A DNA stretch of 64,000 nt, from NCBI GenBank assembly GCA_900756765.1, contig CAAELE010000007.1:62001-126000 (forward strand), in the 5' to 3' direction. Both the position numbers and the translations under genes were made by a program. Position 1 is the first letter of the stretch. Each line of letters opens with the position of its first letter. The notes beneath the pieces were generated by a model, which saw nothing but the letters and a program-made list of their open reading frames with translations, ran no database searches and was not told where the DNA came from. Source of the stretch: an uncultured Collinsella sp. (GTDB lineage: Bacteria > Actinomycetota > Coriobacteriia > Coriobacteriales > Coriobacteriaceae). This document shows positions 44,221-53,868 of this stretch, in pieces.

Positions 44221-44386
44221 ATGCTTTTGGAACCAGCCCATTTGGACGGGCCTCTTATGACTCCTTTTGCCTGCACGCTTGCTAGTCTGACCATGCCAAG
44301 GGGTGTCCCAAAGCGCCGGATAAAAGGAACGTCCCTAGCTGCCGGGCTTGGGATACCATGGTGGCACCCTAGCGAAAGGATGTTTC

Positions 44387-45475
44387 ATGGCACATGTCGA
44401 TGACCAGCGTGTGGCGCGCGTGCTCGATGCGCTCGAGGCTCAGCACCCCGGCGCACAGCTGCTCGTAAACGACCCGTGGTCGATTTATTACCTGACCGGC
44501 TTTTATGCCGATATGTTCGAGCGTTTTTGCGGCGTGCTGCTCGCACGCGGTAGCGAGCCCGTGATCTTGGTCAACGCGCTGCATCAGCTGCCCGAGTATG
44601 ACAACGCCCGCGTGGCCTACCACACCGATACCGACGTCGTGACCGACGCCATCGCTCGCGAGGTCGATCCGACCAAACCGCTCGGCATCGATACCGTCAT
44701 GCGCTCCGGCTTTTTGATGCCGCTCATGGATCGTCGCGCCGCGAGCGAGTTCTTCCTGGGCGACTTTGCCGTCACCGCCGCACGCACCCACAAGGATGCC
44801 GCCGAGCAGGAGCTCATGCGCGCGTCCTCGGCCGCTAACGACGCCGTAATGGCCGACGCCATCAAGCTCGTCCACGAGGGCGTGACGGAGCGCGAAATTG
44901 CCGACCAGATGCTCGGCCTGTACCGCAAGCACGACTGCGAGGGCTTTAGCTTTCCGCCCATCGTGAGCTTTGGCGCCAACGCCGGCGACCCGCACCACGA
45001 GCCCGACGACACCGTACTCAAGCGCGGCGACGTGGTGCTGTTCGACATTGGCGGACGCCACCGAAACTACTGCTCGGACATGACGCGCACGTTCTTTTGG
45101 GGCGAGCCGGACAAGGAGACCGCACGCATCTACGACATCGTGCGCCGCGCCAACGAAGCCGCCGAGGCGCTCATCGCACCGGGCGTGCGCATGTGCGACC
45201 TGGACCGCGCCGCGCGCGACGTGATCGAGAATGCAGGCTACGGCAAGTACTTTACGCATCGCCTGGGCCACTCGATCGGCCTGCAGGACCACGAGCCAGG
45301 CGACGTTTCCCTTGTCAACGAGCAGGTCGTAGAGCCGGGCATGACGTTCTCTATCGAGCCGGGCATCTACCTCCCCGGCCACACCGGCGTCCGCATCGAG
45401 GACTTGGCCCTGGTCACCGAGTCCGGCGTCGAGATACTCAACTCCTATCCCCACGACCCAGTCCGCCTAGACTAG
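44387..45475 (+). CDS. M24-family aminopeptidase P-like peptidase
   Basis: 362 aa. Creatinase-like N-terminal domain, then the 'pita-bread' catalytic domain with metal ligands in DIGGRHRNYCSDMTRTF (two Asp), HRLGHSIGLQDHEPG (His), FSIEPGIYLPG (Glu) and GVRIEDLALVT (Glu). Such enzymes remove N-terminal residues before proline (Xaa-Pro). The start at 44387 has AAAGGA upstream; the earlier frame to 44348 is not needed. Monocistronic; a palindrome follows. Confidence 0.92.
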   Translation: MAHVDDQRVARVLDALEAQHPGAQLLVNDPWSIYYLTGFYADMFERFCGVLLARGSEPVILVNALHQLPEYDNARVAYHTDTDVVTDAIAREVDPTKPLGIDTVMRSGFLMPLMDRRAASEFFLGDFAVTAARTHKDAAEQELMRASSAANDAVMADAIKLVHEGVTEREIADQMLGLYRKHDCEGFSFPPIVSFGANAGDPHHEPDDTVLKRGDVVLFDIGGRHRNYCSDMTRTFFWGEPDKETARIYDIVRRANEAAEALIAPGVRMCDLDRAARDVIENAGYGKYFTHRLGHSIGLQDHEPGDVSLVNEQVVEPGMTFSIEPGIYLPGHTGVRIEDLALVTESGVEILNSYPHDPVRLD

Positions 45476-45498
45476 CCTGGTCCCCAAACCCCAAACTA

Positions 45499-45565
45499 AG
45501 TTGCGGTGGTATAGTTCCTGGATGGGCTGCTAGAACCCAAAAATAGGAACTATTTCACCGCAACT
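45499..45565. repeat. GTTGCGGTG palindrome, copy 2
   Basis: AGTTGCGGTGGTATAGTTCCT and AGGAACTATTTCACCGCAACT. It lies between the convergent M24 peptidase and folC genes, where a bidirectional terminator would be expected, yet no T-run is present. Confidence 0.85.
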
Positions 45566-45597
45566 GATGAGGGGATGGGTTAACGGAGCAGGGCGGG

Positions 45598-46941
45598 CTA
45601 GCGTAGCAGCCCCGCTACTTCGCCGGCTAGGGTGATGGTGCCGGCTGCTACGAAGGGCTCGCCCGCGGCTTCGAAAGCTGCGAGGGCTTCGGATACGCTG
45701 GGGTACACGCCCGCGAGCTTTTCGGCATCCACAAGTGCGGCGAGTTCCTCTGCCGGCAGGGCGCGATCGGAATCGGTCTGGGTTACGACCACGCGCGGGA
45801 AGGCCGGGATCAGCACATCGACGATACCCGCCACATCCTTGTCGGCCAGCGCGGCGCACAGCAGCGTGGGGCGATTCTCCACGCACGGATCGATCTCGTC
45901 CAGCGCACTCACAAAGTTCTCGCAGCTCTGAGGGTTATGACAGGCGTCAATCAGCTTGAGCGGATTGGTTCCCAGCACGTCAAAACGGCCCGGCGTGGGA
46001 CAGCCCATAAGCGAAGCATCGAGCGCCTCATGGTCGAGCTCGCGGCCCAGATACCCCTCGCAGAGCATTATCGCGCACGCGGCATTCTGCGGCTGATATG
46101 CCGGCTTGACCATACTCGATGTATAGATCGCGCGCGGCGTGGTGCAGCTGAACTCCACCGTATCGCCCACGTGCGCCGGCACCTTGGTCGTGGAGTGGCT
46201 CACCACCAGCGGCACCACGCCGCACTCGCGGCAACGGGCATCCATCACGCGCTGAACGCTCGCCTCGTGCGTGCCTTCGCCCAAAATAACCAAACGCCCA
46301 GGCTTAATAACCGCAGCCTTCTCCCCCGCAATAGCCTCGAGCGTATCGCCCAGGATGCGCGTGTGGTCGAGCCCGATGCCCGTAATGGCAACGACGACGG
46401 GATCGGTCGCACTCGTGGCGTCCCAACGGCCGCCCATGCCAACCTCGAGCACGGCAACGTCCACTGCAGCCTCGGCAAACACCACCAGCGCGGCAGCCGT
46501 CAGCAGATCAAACGGCGTGATGGTATAGGCGTGCTCCCCCGCCGCCACACGACGAGCATTCACGCGATGCCCCGCCTCGACGGCGGCAGAAACGCCACGG
46601 ACAAACGCCTCATCGCTCACGACGCGCCCGTCAACCTCCATGCGCTCGGGATAGCGCACCAACTGCGGCGACGTATACAGCGCGGTCTTTAACCCCTCAC
46701 CACGAAGGATGGCAGCCGAAAAACGCGTGGTCGAAGTCTTGCCATTGGTACCGGCAACCTGAATGCAATCGAAATACTCATCCGGACGACCCAGCTCATC
46801 GAGCATATCGACAACCGTCTCAAGCAGAGGCCCAGCATCCCCAGAAATCCGCCCCGTATCAGCAGCAAGCCCCACAGCCTCACCAAACGAAAGCAACTCA
46901 AACGAGAACGGCACCGAATAACAGCCGGAACGCCTAGCCAT
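45598..46941 (-). CDS. folC: bifunctional folylpolyglutamate synthase / dihydrofolate synthase
   Basis: About 447 aa. QVAGTNGKTSTTRFSAAIL is the Mur-ligase-type ATP loop, LYTSPQLVRYPERMEVDGRVV the substrate loop, LEVGMGGRWDATS and GLDHTRILG further signatures; DACHNPQS marks the C-terminal domain. It adds glutamate to (dihydro)folates. Start uncertain between ATG 46941 and ATG 46962 in the same frame. GAGGGG lies between the two, 12 nt before 46941. It lies downstream of valS; the gap contains a palindromic element. Confidence 0.93.
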   Translation of the reverse strand: MARRSGCYSVPFSFELLSFGEAVGLAADTGRISGDAGPLLETVVDMLDELGRPDEYFDCIQVAGTNGKTSTTRFSAAILRGEGLKTALYTSPQLVRYPERMEVDGRVVSDEAFVRGVSAAVEAGHRVNARRVAAGEHAYTITPFDLLTAAALVVFAEAAVDVAVLEVGMGGRWDATSATDPVVVAITGIGLDHTRILGDTLEAIAGEKAAVIKPGRLVILGEGTHEASVQRVMDARCRECGVVPLVVSHSTTKVPAHVGDTVEFSCTTPRAIYTSSMVKPAYQPQNAACAIMLCEGYLGRELDHEALDASLMGCPTPGRFDVLGTNPLKLIDACHNPQSCENFVSALDEIDPCVENRPTLLCAALADKDVAGIVDVLIPAFPRVVVTQTDSDRALPAEELAALVDAEKLAGVYPSVSEALAAFEAAGEPFVAAGTITLAGEVAGLLR

Positions 46942-47098
46942 AAACCAAAGTCCCCTCAACATAAAAGAGGCCCATCAAAACAACGAGCCCCTCCCATTCA
47001 AAATATCAGCCAAACACCGCTTGCAGCGGAATCAAGGCCACTACCCAGCGGTCCTAACACGCCAGATGCAAACGACCACGTAAACGAACTGGGAGCGG

Positions 47099-47199
47099 CC
47101 CGACGCTTTGCTCGATACAAGTTCCGCACGCAAAGGACAGCACTAAATGTGCTGTCCGTCTTGCGCAGGACTGTTCGCAGTAGCGAGCAAAGCGTCGGG
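47099..47199. repeat. nested palindrome V1 after valS
   Basis: Outer arms CCCGACGCTTTGCTCG (47099-47114) and CGAGCAAAGCGTCGGG (47184-47199) are perfect; an inner 9-bp hairpin GGACAGCAC-TAAAT-GTGCTGTCC lies at 47135-47157. It begins 20 nt after the valS stop. The inner core AGCAC..AA..GTGCT recurs in V2 upstream of valS. Confidence 0.75.
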
Positions 47200-47218
47200 A
47201 CGCGCCCCCGAGTAAACC

Positions 47219-49915
47219 TTACGAGAAGTCAGCAACCTGAGCAGTCAGCGCCGCCAGGATCTCCTTGAGCTCAGCTGCACGGTCCCTCTTCTTCTGGACC
47301 ACCGCGGGCGCGGCCTTAGCCACAAAGCCCTCGTTGGCGAGCGTCTTCTCGCAGCCGGCGAGCTCCTTCTGCGCCGCGGCGATCTCCTTCTCCAGGCGTG
47401 CCTTCTCGGCCGAAAGGTCAACCTTGCCCTCAAGCACCACAAAAACCTCAACGCCACTGTCGACAACGGCGATGCTCGCAGCCGGCTTCTCAACGTCGGT
47501 GCCCATGACCAGCGAAGCCGTGTTGGCCAGCGGCTCAATGGTCGAGCGCAGGCTCTCGAGCTTCTCGATGTCCTCGGCACCGGCGCGCACGACCACGTCG
47601 AGCTCGGCCTTGGGGCTCAAGCGATAACGCGAACGGGTGGCACGGGCGGCAGACACGACGGCACGGCACAGCTCAAACGCGCGCTCGGCGTCCTCGTCGA
47701 CATACTTGGCGTAGTCGGCGGGCTCAGGCCACTTGGCGATCATGAGCGCCTCGGCGCGGTCCACGTTGCCCTCGGCGTCCAGGTCGAGCACGCTCGCCGG
47801 CATGTTGTCCCAGATCTCCTCGGTGACAAACGGCATGAGCGGGTGCATCAGGCGAATGGAGGTATCGAGCACAAAAATCAGGTTGCGCTGTGCCTGCAGA
47901 CGGCCCTCGCCCTTCAGGCGGGCCTTGGTGACCTCGACGTACCAGTCACAGACCTCGTTCCAGAAGAACTGCTGCACGCCGCGGGCCATGTCGCCAAAGG
48001 TGAAGTTCTCAATGCCCTCGGTGACCATCTTCACGGCCTTGGCCAGGCGGCTGAACATCCAGGCGTCGGCCGGCGTCTCCACGACGGGCTCGCCGGGCGT
48101 ATAGCCCTCCATGTTCATGAGCAGGAAGCGGCTGGCGTTCCAGATCTTGGTCACAAAGCTCTTGGCCTGGTCGGTACGCGGGCTGTCGATGAGCTTCTTG
48201 GTCTTCTTGTCGATGTTCGCGTCAAACTTGACGTCCTGGTTGTTGGTGCACAGCGTGAGCAGGTTGAAGCGCATGGCGTCGGCACCGTACATGCCAATGA
48301 GGTCCATGGGGTCAACGCCGTTGCCCTTAGACTTGGACATGCGGCTGCCGTCCTTGGCCAGGATCGTCGGGTAGATGACGACGTCCTTAAACGGCACCTC
48401 GTCCAGGAAGTACAGCGAGCTCATGACCATGCGGGCGACCCACAGCGCGATGATGTCGCGCGCGGTGACGAGCGCCGTCGTGGGGTGATGGCCCTCGAGC
48501 AGCTCCGGCTTTTGCGGCCAGCCCTGCGTGGCGAAGGTCCAAAGCTGCGAGCTGAACCAGGTGTCCAGCACGTTCTCGTCCTGGCGCACGTGATGGCCGC
48601 CGCACTTGGGGCACACGTCGGTGTCCTCGGTCAGGGCGTCCTCCCAGCCGCAGTCCTCGCAGTAGAACACAGGGATACGGTGGCCCCACCACAGCTGACG
48701 GCTGATGCACCAGTCCTTAAGGTTCTCCATCCAGGTGGTGTAGGTCTGCGTCCAGCGCGCGGGGTGGAAAGTGACCTTGCCGGAGTTGACGGCGTCGAGC
48801 GCCGGCCCCTTGAGCTTATCGACGGCCACAAACCACTGCTCGGAAAGCCACGGCTCCAGCGCGGAGTCGCAACGGTAGCAGTGCATGACGGAGTGGTCGA
48901 GTTCGTCGACGTGATCGAGCAGGTCGTGCTCCTCAAACCACTTGATGACGGCCTCGCGGCACTCGTCGCGGTTCATGCCGGTAAACTCGCCGTAACCCTC
49001 GACGACCACCGCATGCTCGTCGAAGATGTTGATCTGCGGCAGGTCGTGGGCCTGACCCATGGCGTAGTCGTTGGGGTCGTGGGCCGGGGTAACCTTGACA
49101 AAGCCGGAACCAAAATTGGCATCGACGTGCCAATCCTCAAAGATGGGGATCTCGCGGTCGACGATGGGGAGCTTGACGGTCTTACCCACAAAGGCGGCCT
49201 TCTCGGGGTCCTTCGGGGAGACGGCGACGCCTGTGTCGCCGAGCATGGTCTCGGGACGCGTGGTGGCGACGACGATGTAGTCCTGGCCGTTGACAGGCTC
49301 GGTCAGCGGATAGCGAAGGTGCCACAGGTGGCCCTTCTCGTCCTTGTACTCGGCCTCGTCGTCCGAGATAGCGGTAGTGCAGTTGGGGCACCAGTTGACG
49401 ATGCGCTTGCCGCGATAGATCAAGCCGTCGTGGTACCAGTCGCAGAAGACCTTGCGCACGGCCTGGGCATAGTCCTCGTCCATGGTGAAGCGCTCGTTGT
49501 CGAAGTCGACGGAGCAGCCCATACGCTTGATCTGCTCGACGATGATGCCGCCGTACTCGTGGGTCCAGTCCCAGCAGGCGTCGACAAACTTGTCGCGACC
49601 GATCTCCAGGCGGCTAATGCCCTCACTCTTGAGCTTCTTGTCGACCTTGGTCTGCGTGGCGATACCGGCGTGGTCGGTGCCCAGCACCCAGCGCGTGGAC
49701 TTGCCGCGCATGCGAGCCATACGGATGATGGCGTCCTGAATGGAGTCGTCGGTGGCGTGACCCATGTGGAGCTTGCCGGTCACATTGGGAGGCGGAATGG
49801 TGACGGTGCAATCGCCCACGCCCTCGCGGCGCTTGTAGTAACCGCCGTCGAGCCACTTCTGCAGGATCGCCGGCTCGTTAGTCGACGGATCGTAGTTCTT
49901 GGGCATCTCTTCCAT
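47219..49915 (-). CDS. valS: valyl-tRNA synthetase
   Basis: 898 aa. The class I HIGH motif is PNVTGKLHMGHA, the KMSKS motif is SRMSKSKGNGVDP. The CP1 editing domain and zinc-type Cys clusters (WCPNC, CEDCGWEDALTEDTDVCPKCGGHHV) lie in between. A C-terminal coiled-coil arm is typical of ValRS (KARLEKEIAAAQKELAGCEKTL). The start at 49915 has GGGAGAG upstream; the frame to 50044 is unsupported. The gene is bracketed by palindromes V1 and V2, each about 20 nt from its ends. Confidence 0.97.
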   Translation of the reverse strand: MEEMPKNYDPSTNEPAILQKWLDGGYYKRREGVGDCTVTIPPPNVTGKLHMGHATDDSIQDAIIRMARMRGKSTRWVLGTDHAGIATQTKVDKKLKSEGISRLEIGRDKFVDACWDWTHEYGGIIVEQIKRMGCSVDFDNERFTMDEDYAQAVRKVFCDWYHDGLIYRGKRIVNWCPNCTTAISDDEAEYKDEKGHLWHLRYPLTEPVNGQDYIVVATTRPETMLGDTGVAVSPKDPEKAAFVGKTVKLPIVDREIPIFEDWHVDANFGSGFVKVTPAHDPNDYAMGQAHDLPQINIFDEHAVVVEGYGEFTGMNRDECREAVIKWFEEHDLLDHVDELDHSVMHCYRCDSALEPWLSEQWFVAVDKLKGPALDAVNSGKVTFHPARWTQTYTTWMENLKDWCISRQLWWGHRIPVFYCEDCGWEDALTEDTDVCPKCGGHHVRQDENVLDTWFSSQLWTFATQGWPQKPELLEGHHPTTALVTARDIIALWVARMVMSSLYFLDEVPFKDVVIYPTILAKDGSRMSKSKGNGVDPMDLIGMYGADAMRFNLLTLCTNNQDVKFDANIDKKTKKLIDSPRTDQAKSFVTKIWNASRFLLMNMEGYTPGEPVVETPADAWMFSRLAKAVKMVTEGIENFTFGDMARGVQQFFWNEVCDWYVEVTKARLKGEGRLQAQRNLIFVLDTSIRLMHPLMPFVTEEIWDNMPASVLDLDAEGNVDRAEALMIAKWPEPADYAKYVDEDAERAFELCRAVVSAARATRSRYRLSPKAELDVVVRAGAEDIEKLESLRSTIEPLANTASLVMGTDVEKPAASIAVVDSGVEVFVVLEGKVDLSAEKARLEKEIAAAQKELAGCEKTLANEGFVAKAAPAVVQKKRDRAAELKEILAALTAQVADFS

Positions 49916-49934
49916 ATATCTCTCCCGTCCCGCC

Positions 49935-50047
49935 GGCGTGTCCGCCTGCTTGGTTTTCGCTCGGTCAGGTCCTGGCTCGCACGAAGAGCACATTAAGTGC
50001 TCTTCGGCTCGTGCGGAATCTACGAAAACCAAGCAGGCGGACACGCC
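49935..50047. repeat. nested palindrome V2 before valS
   Basis: A perfect 25-bp outer inverted repeat (49935-49959 with 50023-50047) encloses an inner hairpin GCACGAAGAGCAC-ATTAA-GTGCTCTTCG at 49979-50006. It is within 20 nt of the valS start, so it would lie in the leader. No T-box motif is seen. The rest of the gap up to 50198 holds only the clpX terminator. Confidence 0.75.
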
Positions 50048-50140
50048 TTAGGTATCGATTACTTCAGTCTGAATTGACTTCGCTTTGGCTTAAACAAACA
50101 CACAGAATAACACAGGTAGTTGGGGTTATTGCGTATATAT

Positions 50141-50177
50141 AAAATAGCCTCCGACCGCGAGTGGTCGGAGGCTATTT
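50141..50177 (-). terminator. Rho-independent terminator of clpX
   Basis: AATAGCCTCCGACC pairs with GGTCGGAGGCTATT across a 6-nt loop; the minus strand continues TTTTATAT. It lies 21 nt after the clpX stop. Confidence 0.88.
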
Positions 50178-50198
50178 GCAAACACGTTTTAGGCTGGT

Positions 50199-51611
50199 CT
50201 AGCCGTAGATGCGCTGGGGCTGTTCTTCGCCCTTGACGGCGGCTTCAGTTACGACGACCTTGGCAACGCCTTCCTCGCTGGGGAGGTCGAACATCGTCTG
50301 CTGCAGCACGTCCTCGCAGATGGCACGCAGGCCGCGGGCGCCAGTCTTACGGGCGAGTGCCATGCGGGCGATCTCGTGCAGGGCCGCGTCCTCAAACTCA
50401 AGATCGACATCCTCGAGCTGGAACATCTTGCGGTACTGACGCACCACGGCGTTCTTGGGCTCGGTCAGGATCGACACCAGGTCGTCCTCATCGAGCGCCT
50501 GCGTCTGGGTCACGACAGGCGTACGGCCCACGAACTCGGGGATCATGCCAAAGGCGTTGAGGTCCTGCGGGAGCACCTGGCGCAGCAGGTCGTTCTCGTC
50601 GACCGAGGTGGGGCCGGCGATCTCGGAGTTAAAGCCCACGCCCTTGTTGCCTACGCGGTCGGCAATGATCTTATCCAGACCCACAAAGGCACCGCCGCAG
50701 ATGAACAGGATGTTCGTCGTGTCGATCTGCAGCAGCTCCTGCTGGGGATGCTTGCGGCCGCCGGTGGGCGGAACGCTGGCCACCGTGCCCTCAAGAATCT
50801 TAAGCAGCGCCTGCTGAACGCCCTCGCCCGAAACATCGCGGGTAATGGAGAGGTTCTCGGCCTTGCGGGCGATCTTGTCGATCTCGTCCACGTAGATGAT
50901 GCCCACCTGCGCGCGCTCAATGTCACCATCGGCGGCGTTGATGAGCTTGAGCAGGATGTTCTCAACGTCCTCGCCCACGTAACCAGCCTCGGTGAGCGCG
51001 GTGGCGTCGGCGATGGCAAACGGCACCTCGAGGATGCGTGCGAGCGTCTGGGCCAGCAGGGTCTTACCGGTACCGGTGGGGCCGAGCAGCAGAATATTGG
51101 ACTTGGCGAGCTCAACCTCGTCCATATCGTCGTCAAACTGGCCGCCCATACCCGAGGCTTCGTTAAAGGCGGACACCGCGGCGCCGCCCTCGATCACGCG
51201 GCGATAGTGGTTGTACACGGCAACCGACATGGCGCGCTTGGCGTCCTCCTGGCCCATGACATAGGCCGAAAGCTCGTCATAGATCTCGTGCGGCGTCGGC
51301 ACGTGCGTGATGACCTGACGGTCGTCCTCAAGCTCAAAGCCCTCGACCTCGGGGTCAACAGCAGGCTGGGTCGCAGCCTGGCCGTGGTCGTTGAGGAAAC
51401 CCGGGAGATTGCCGTTGCGGGCGGCGTCCATAAAGTCCGAAGCCAGCGACTCCTCAAGGATCTCGGAGCAGGCGGCGACGCACTCATCGCAGATAAAGAT
51501 GTTGGTCGGACCCTTAACAAGACGACGAACCTGTCCCTGCTCTTTTCCGCAGAAGGAGCAGCGGATGGGGTTGCCGCTCTCGTCAAAGTTGTCCTGCATG
51601 TTACCTGCCAT
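50199..51611 (-). CDS. clpX: ClpX, ATPase subunit of the ClpXP protease
   Basis: 470 aa. The N-terminal zinc-binding domain (RCSFCGKEQGQVRRL..FICDECVAAC) precedes the AAA+ module with Walker A GPTGTGKTLLAQTLA, Walker B IIYVDEIDKIA, and the ClpX sensor 2 region GARGLRAICED. An insert of ~15 residues between the zinc domain and AAA+ is Asp/Glu-rich. The start at 51611 (MAGNMQ) lies 1 nt after the clpP stop. Recognises tagged substrates and unfolds them into ClpP. Confidence 0.96.
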   Translation of the reverse strand: MAGNMQDNFDESGNPIRCSFCGKEQGQVRRLVKGPTNIFICDECVAACSEILEESLASDFMDAARNGNLPGFLNDHGQAATQPAVDPEVEGFELEDDRQVITHVPTPHEIYDELSAYVMGQEDAKRAMSVAVYNHYRRVIEGGAAVSAFNEASGMGGQFDDDMDEVELAKSNILLLGPTGTGKTLLAQTLARILEVPFAIADATALTEAGYVGEDVENILLKLINAADGDIERAQVGIIYVDEIDKIARKAENLSITRDVSGEGVQQALLKILEGTVASVPPTGGRKHPQQELLQIDTTNILFICGGAFVGLDKIIADRVGNKGVGFNSEIAGPTSVDENDLLRQVLPQDLNAFGMIPEFVGRTPVVTQTQALDEDDLVSILTEPKNAVVRQYRKMFQLEDVDLEFEDAALHEIARMALARKTGARGLRAICEDVLQQTMFDLPSEEGVAKVVVTEAAVKGEEQPQRIYG

Positions 51612-51612
51612 C

Positions 51613-52233
51613 TTAGGCGTCCTTCGCGGCAAGATCGCGCGAGGTGACGATACGGTCGATCAGGCCGTAGTCGAGGGCCTCGGCAGCGGTCAGGTAGTTG
51701 TCGCGCTCGGTATCGGCCTGGACCTTCTCGATCGGCTGGCCCGAGGCGTCGGACAGGATCTGGTTGAGCTCGCGGCGAGTCTTCTTGATCTCTTCGGCCA
51801 CGATCTCGATCTCGGTCTGCTGGCCCTGGGCACCGCCGCTGGGCTGGTGAATCATGACCTTGGAATGCGGCAAGCAGAAGCGCTTGCCCTTGGCGCCGGC
51901 CGAAAGCAGCACGGCGGCCATGGACGCAGCCATGCCCACACAGATGGTGGAAACCTGCGGCTTAATGAAGTTCATGGTGTCCAGAATCGCCAGGCCGGAG
52001 TAGACCTCGCCACCGGGCGAATTGATGTAGAGCGAGATATCCTTCTCGGCATCCTGGCTCTCAAGATGCAGCAGCTGGGCAACGACCAGGTTGGCGCTGA
52101 CGGAGTTGATCTCCTCGCCCAAGAAGATGATGCGGTCGTTGAGCAGGCGCGAATAGATATCGTAGCTGCGCTCGCCGCGCGGCGTCTGCTCGATAACGTA
52201 TGGCACGAGGGCGGAATCGAACTTAGCGATCAT
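51613..52233 (-). CDS. clpP: ClpP protease subunit
   Basis: 206 aa. The Ser-His-Asp triad sits in GMAASMAAVLLSAGA (Ser), LPHSKVMIHQPSGG (His) and ERDNYL..GLIDRI (Asp). INSPGGEVYSGLAI and RIIFLGEEIN are family motifs. ATG 52233 has GGAG 6 nt upstream; a longer frame (52245) begins MEM. It is followed immediately by clpX. Confidence 0.96.
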   Translation of the reverse strand: MIAKFDSALVPYVIEQTPRGERSYDIYSRLLNDRIIFLGEEINSVSANLVVAQLLHLESQDAEKDISLYINSPGGEVYSGLAILDTMNFIKPQVSTICVGMAASMAAVLLSAGAKGKRFCLPHSKVMIHQPSGGAQGQQTEIEIVAEEIKKTRRELNQILSDASGQPIEKVQADTERDNYLTAAEALDYGLIDRIVTSRDLAAKDA

Positions 52234-52278
52234 ACGCATCTCCATTTCTCTTACGGACCAATAGTGGTTCTAGACAAA

Positions 52279-52319
52279 CGTACGGTGCCCGCATGCTATG
52301 CATTGGCTGGCACCGTACG
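52279..52319 (-). terminator. hairpin between tig and clpP
   Basis: CGTACGGTGCC (52279-52289) is the perfect complement of GGCACCGTACG (52309-52319). On the minus strand only TTTG follows, so termination may be partial and allow tig-clpP-clpX read-through. Confidence 0.55.
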
Positions 52320-52395
52320 AAGCAACCGGATAACCGGCTTATAACTTTACCCCATCACGGGCGCATCCATGCGCTCGCGGAAAAGGTGGCGAGAA

Positions 52396-53694
52396 TTACT
52401 CGGCGTCCTTGGCGGTCTCGTCGACCTCGGTCACCTTGGCGTTCTCGACCAGGTGATCGACGGCCTTGGAGCGACGGATGGACTCGCGGACGGCAGGCAT
52501 GCGGCCATCGGCGATGAACTCGGCCTTGGAAGCCTCGACGTCCTTGACGCCGGCCTTCTCGAACTCGGCGTTGATGTCGTCCTCGGTGACCTCGATCTTG
52601 AGCTCGCGGGCGAGGGCGTCGAGCGCCAGGGACTCACGGGCAACGTCGTTGGCCTGCTTGTGCAGGTCGCCGATGAACTGCTCCATGGTCAGGCCAGAAG
52701 CGGGCAGCCAGGTGTCCAGGGTCATGCCGCGGGCAGCGAGGTTGGACAGGAAGTTCTGGCCAAGCTCCTCAAAGACGGACTGCTCGTAGTCGGCGTCCAT
52801 CTCGTCGAGCTGCAGGCGCTCGGCGAGAGCGGAGACGCAACGGTTCTCCTTCTCGGCCGGCAGGCGGGAAGCCTTGTCCTGCTCGATCTCGATCTTGATG
52901 GCGTCGCGCATGGCCTCGATGCTGTCGAAGCCAAAGTCGGACTTGACGAGCTCATCGGTGAGCTCGGGGGTGTTGCGGACCTTGATGCCCTTGACGGTGA
53001 CCTCGACGGTGTGGGTCTCGGCCTCCTCGCCCTCCTCGACCTCGTCGGTCCAGGTGACGGTCTTGACGTCGTCAACGTTGGCGCCGATCAGGGCCTCGTT
53101 GAACTCGGCGGGGTTGCTGTCGCTACCGGCGATGAGCATACGGCCCTCGGCGGCGAAGTTGTCGGCGTTCTCGACGGCCTTGAGGTCGACGGTCACGTAG
53201 TCGTCAGCCTCGACGACGCGACCCTCGACGTCCTCGAAGGTGGCACGGTAGTTGAGGAGCATCTCGACCTGGTTGTTGATCTCGGACTCGGTGACCTCCG
53301 CGGGAGGCATCTCGATCTCGACGGCGTCGAAGGAGGAGAGCTCAGCGGCAGGACGCAGGGAGAACTCGACGGTGTAGGTGTAGTCCTCGTGATCCTTGGC
53401 GAGGTCGAGCTCCTTGTAGTCACCGTTCTTGGTGGGGACGATGTCCAGCTCGTTGAGGACGACGGGCTCGTTGGCGGCGATCAGGTCGTTGGTGGCCTGA
53501 GCGAGGGTAGCCTCGGCGCCAAGAGCAGAGTCGATGACCGGACGGGGAGCCTTGCCGGCGCGGAAGCCCGGGAAGCGGTACTTCTTGGCGGTGTCCTTGT
53601 AGGCCTTCTTGATCGCGGCGTCGACGTCGGCGGCCGGGATGGTGACCGTAGCGGTGAGCTTGGCGTCCTTGACGTCAGAAGCGGTGATGTTCAA
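52396..53694 (-). CDS. tig: trigger factor (ribosome-associated chaperone)
   Basis: 432 aa. The ribosome-binding signature is FRAGKAPRPVI (GFRxGKxP). A long acidic and Glu/Val-rich middle corresponds to the PPIase-like (FKBP) domain, and a helical C-terminal domain follows (DINAEFEKAGVKDVEASKAEF). I place the start at TTG 53694 with AGGAGG 6 nt upstream; GTG 53697 is an alternative. The long N-terminal frame to 53937 runs through tRNA-Leu and is not real. The C-terminus is acidic. It precedes clpP-clpX, a common order. Confidence 0.94.
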   Translation of the reverse strand: MNITASDVKDAKLTATVTIPAADVDAAIKKAYKDTAKKYRFPGFRAGKAPRPVIDSALGAEATLAQATNDLIAANEPVVLNELDIVPTKNGDYKELDLAKDHEDYTYTVEFSLRPAAELSSFDAVEIEMPPAEVTESEINNQVEMLLNYRATFEDVEGRVVEADDYVTVDLKAVENADNFAAEGRMLIAGSDSNPAEFNEALIGANVDDVKTVTWTDEVEEGEEAETHTVEVTVKGIKVRNTPELTDELVKSDFGFDSIEAMRDAIKIEIEQDKASRLPAEKENRCVSALAERLQLDEMDADYEQSVFEELGQNFLSNLAARGMTLDTWLPASGLTMEQFIGDLHKQANDVARESLALDALARELKIEVTEDDINAEFEKAGVKDVEASKAEFIADGRMPAVRESIRRSKAVDHLVENAKVTEVDETAKDAE

Positions 53695-53784
53695 CACGTT
53701 CCTCCTCATACTGCCCAGCTTATCTGAGGTGCTGGTACCTTTATGCAACAAGCGTCGCGACGGCGGGAGCCGACGCGGGTGCGT

Positions 53785-53868
53785 TGGTGCGGGCGAAAGG
53801 ACTCGAACCTTCACGGGAATCCCACCAGAACCTAAATCTGGCGCGTCTACCAATTCCGCCACGCCCGC
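53785..53868 (-). tRNA. tRNA-Leu (anticodon TAG)
   Basis: 84-nt minus-strand cloverleaf with encoded CCA. The acceptor is GCGGGCG/CGCCCGC, the anticodon stem CCAGA/TCTGG encloses TTTAGGT (anticodon TAG), a long variable arm TGGGATTCCCG is typical of Leu, and the T-loop is GTTCGAGTC. Confidence 0.95.

Noticed and set aside
47099..47199. Invertible DNA segment between inverted repeats flanking valS
   Set aside because: The arms of V1 and V2 are not related to each other and each palindrome is only ~100 bp, so inversion of valS is not supported.
47843..49996. 717-codon plus-strand frame opposite valS
   Set aside because: Shadow of valS; no motif or ribosome site.
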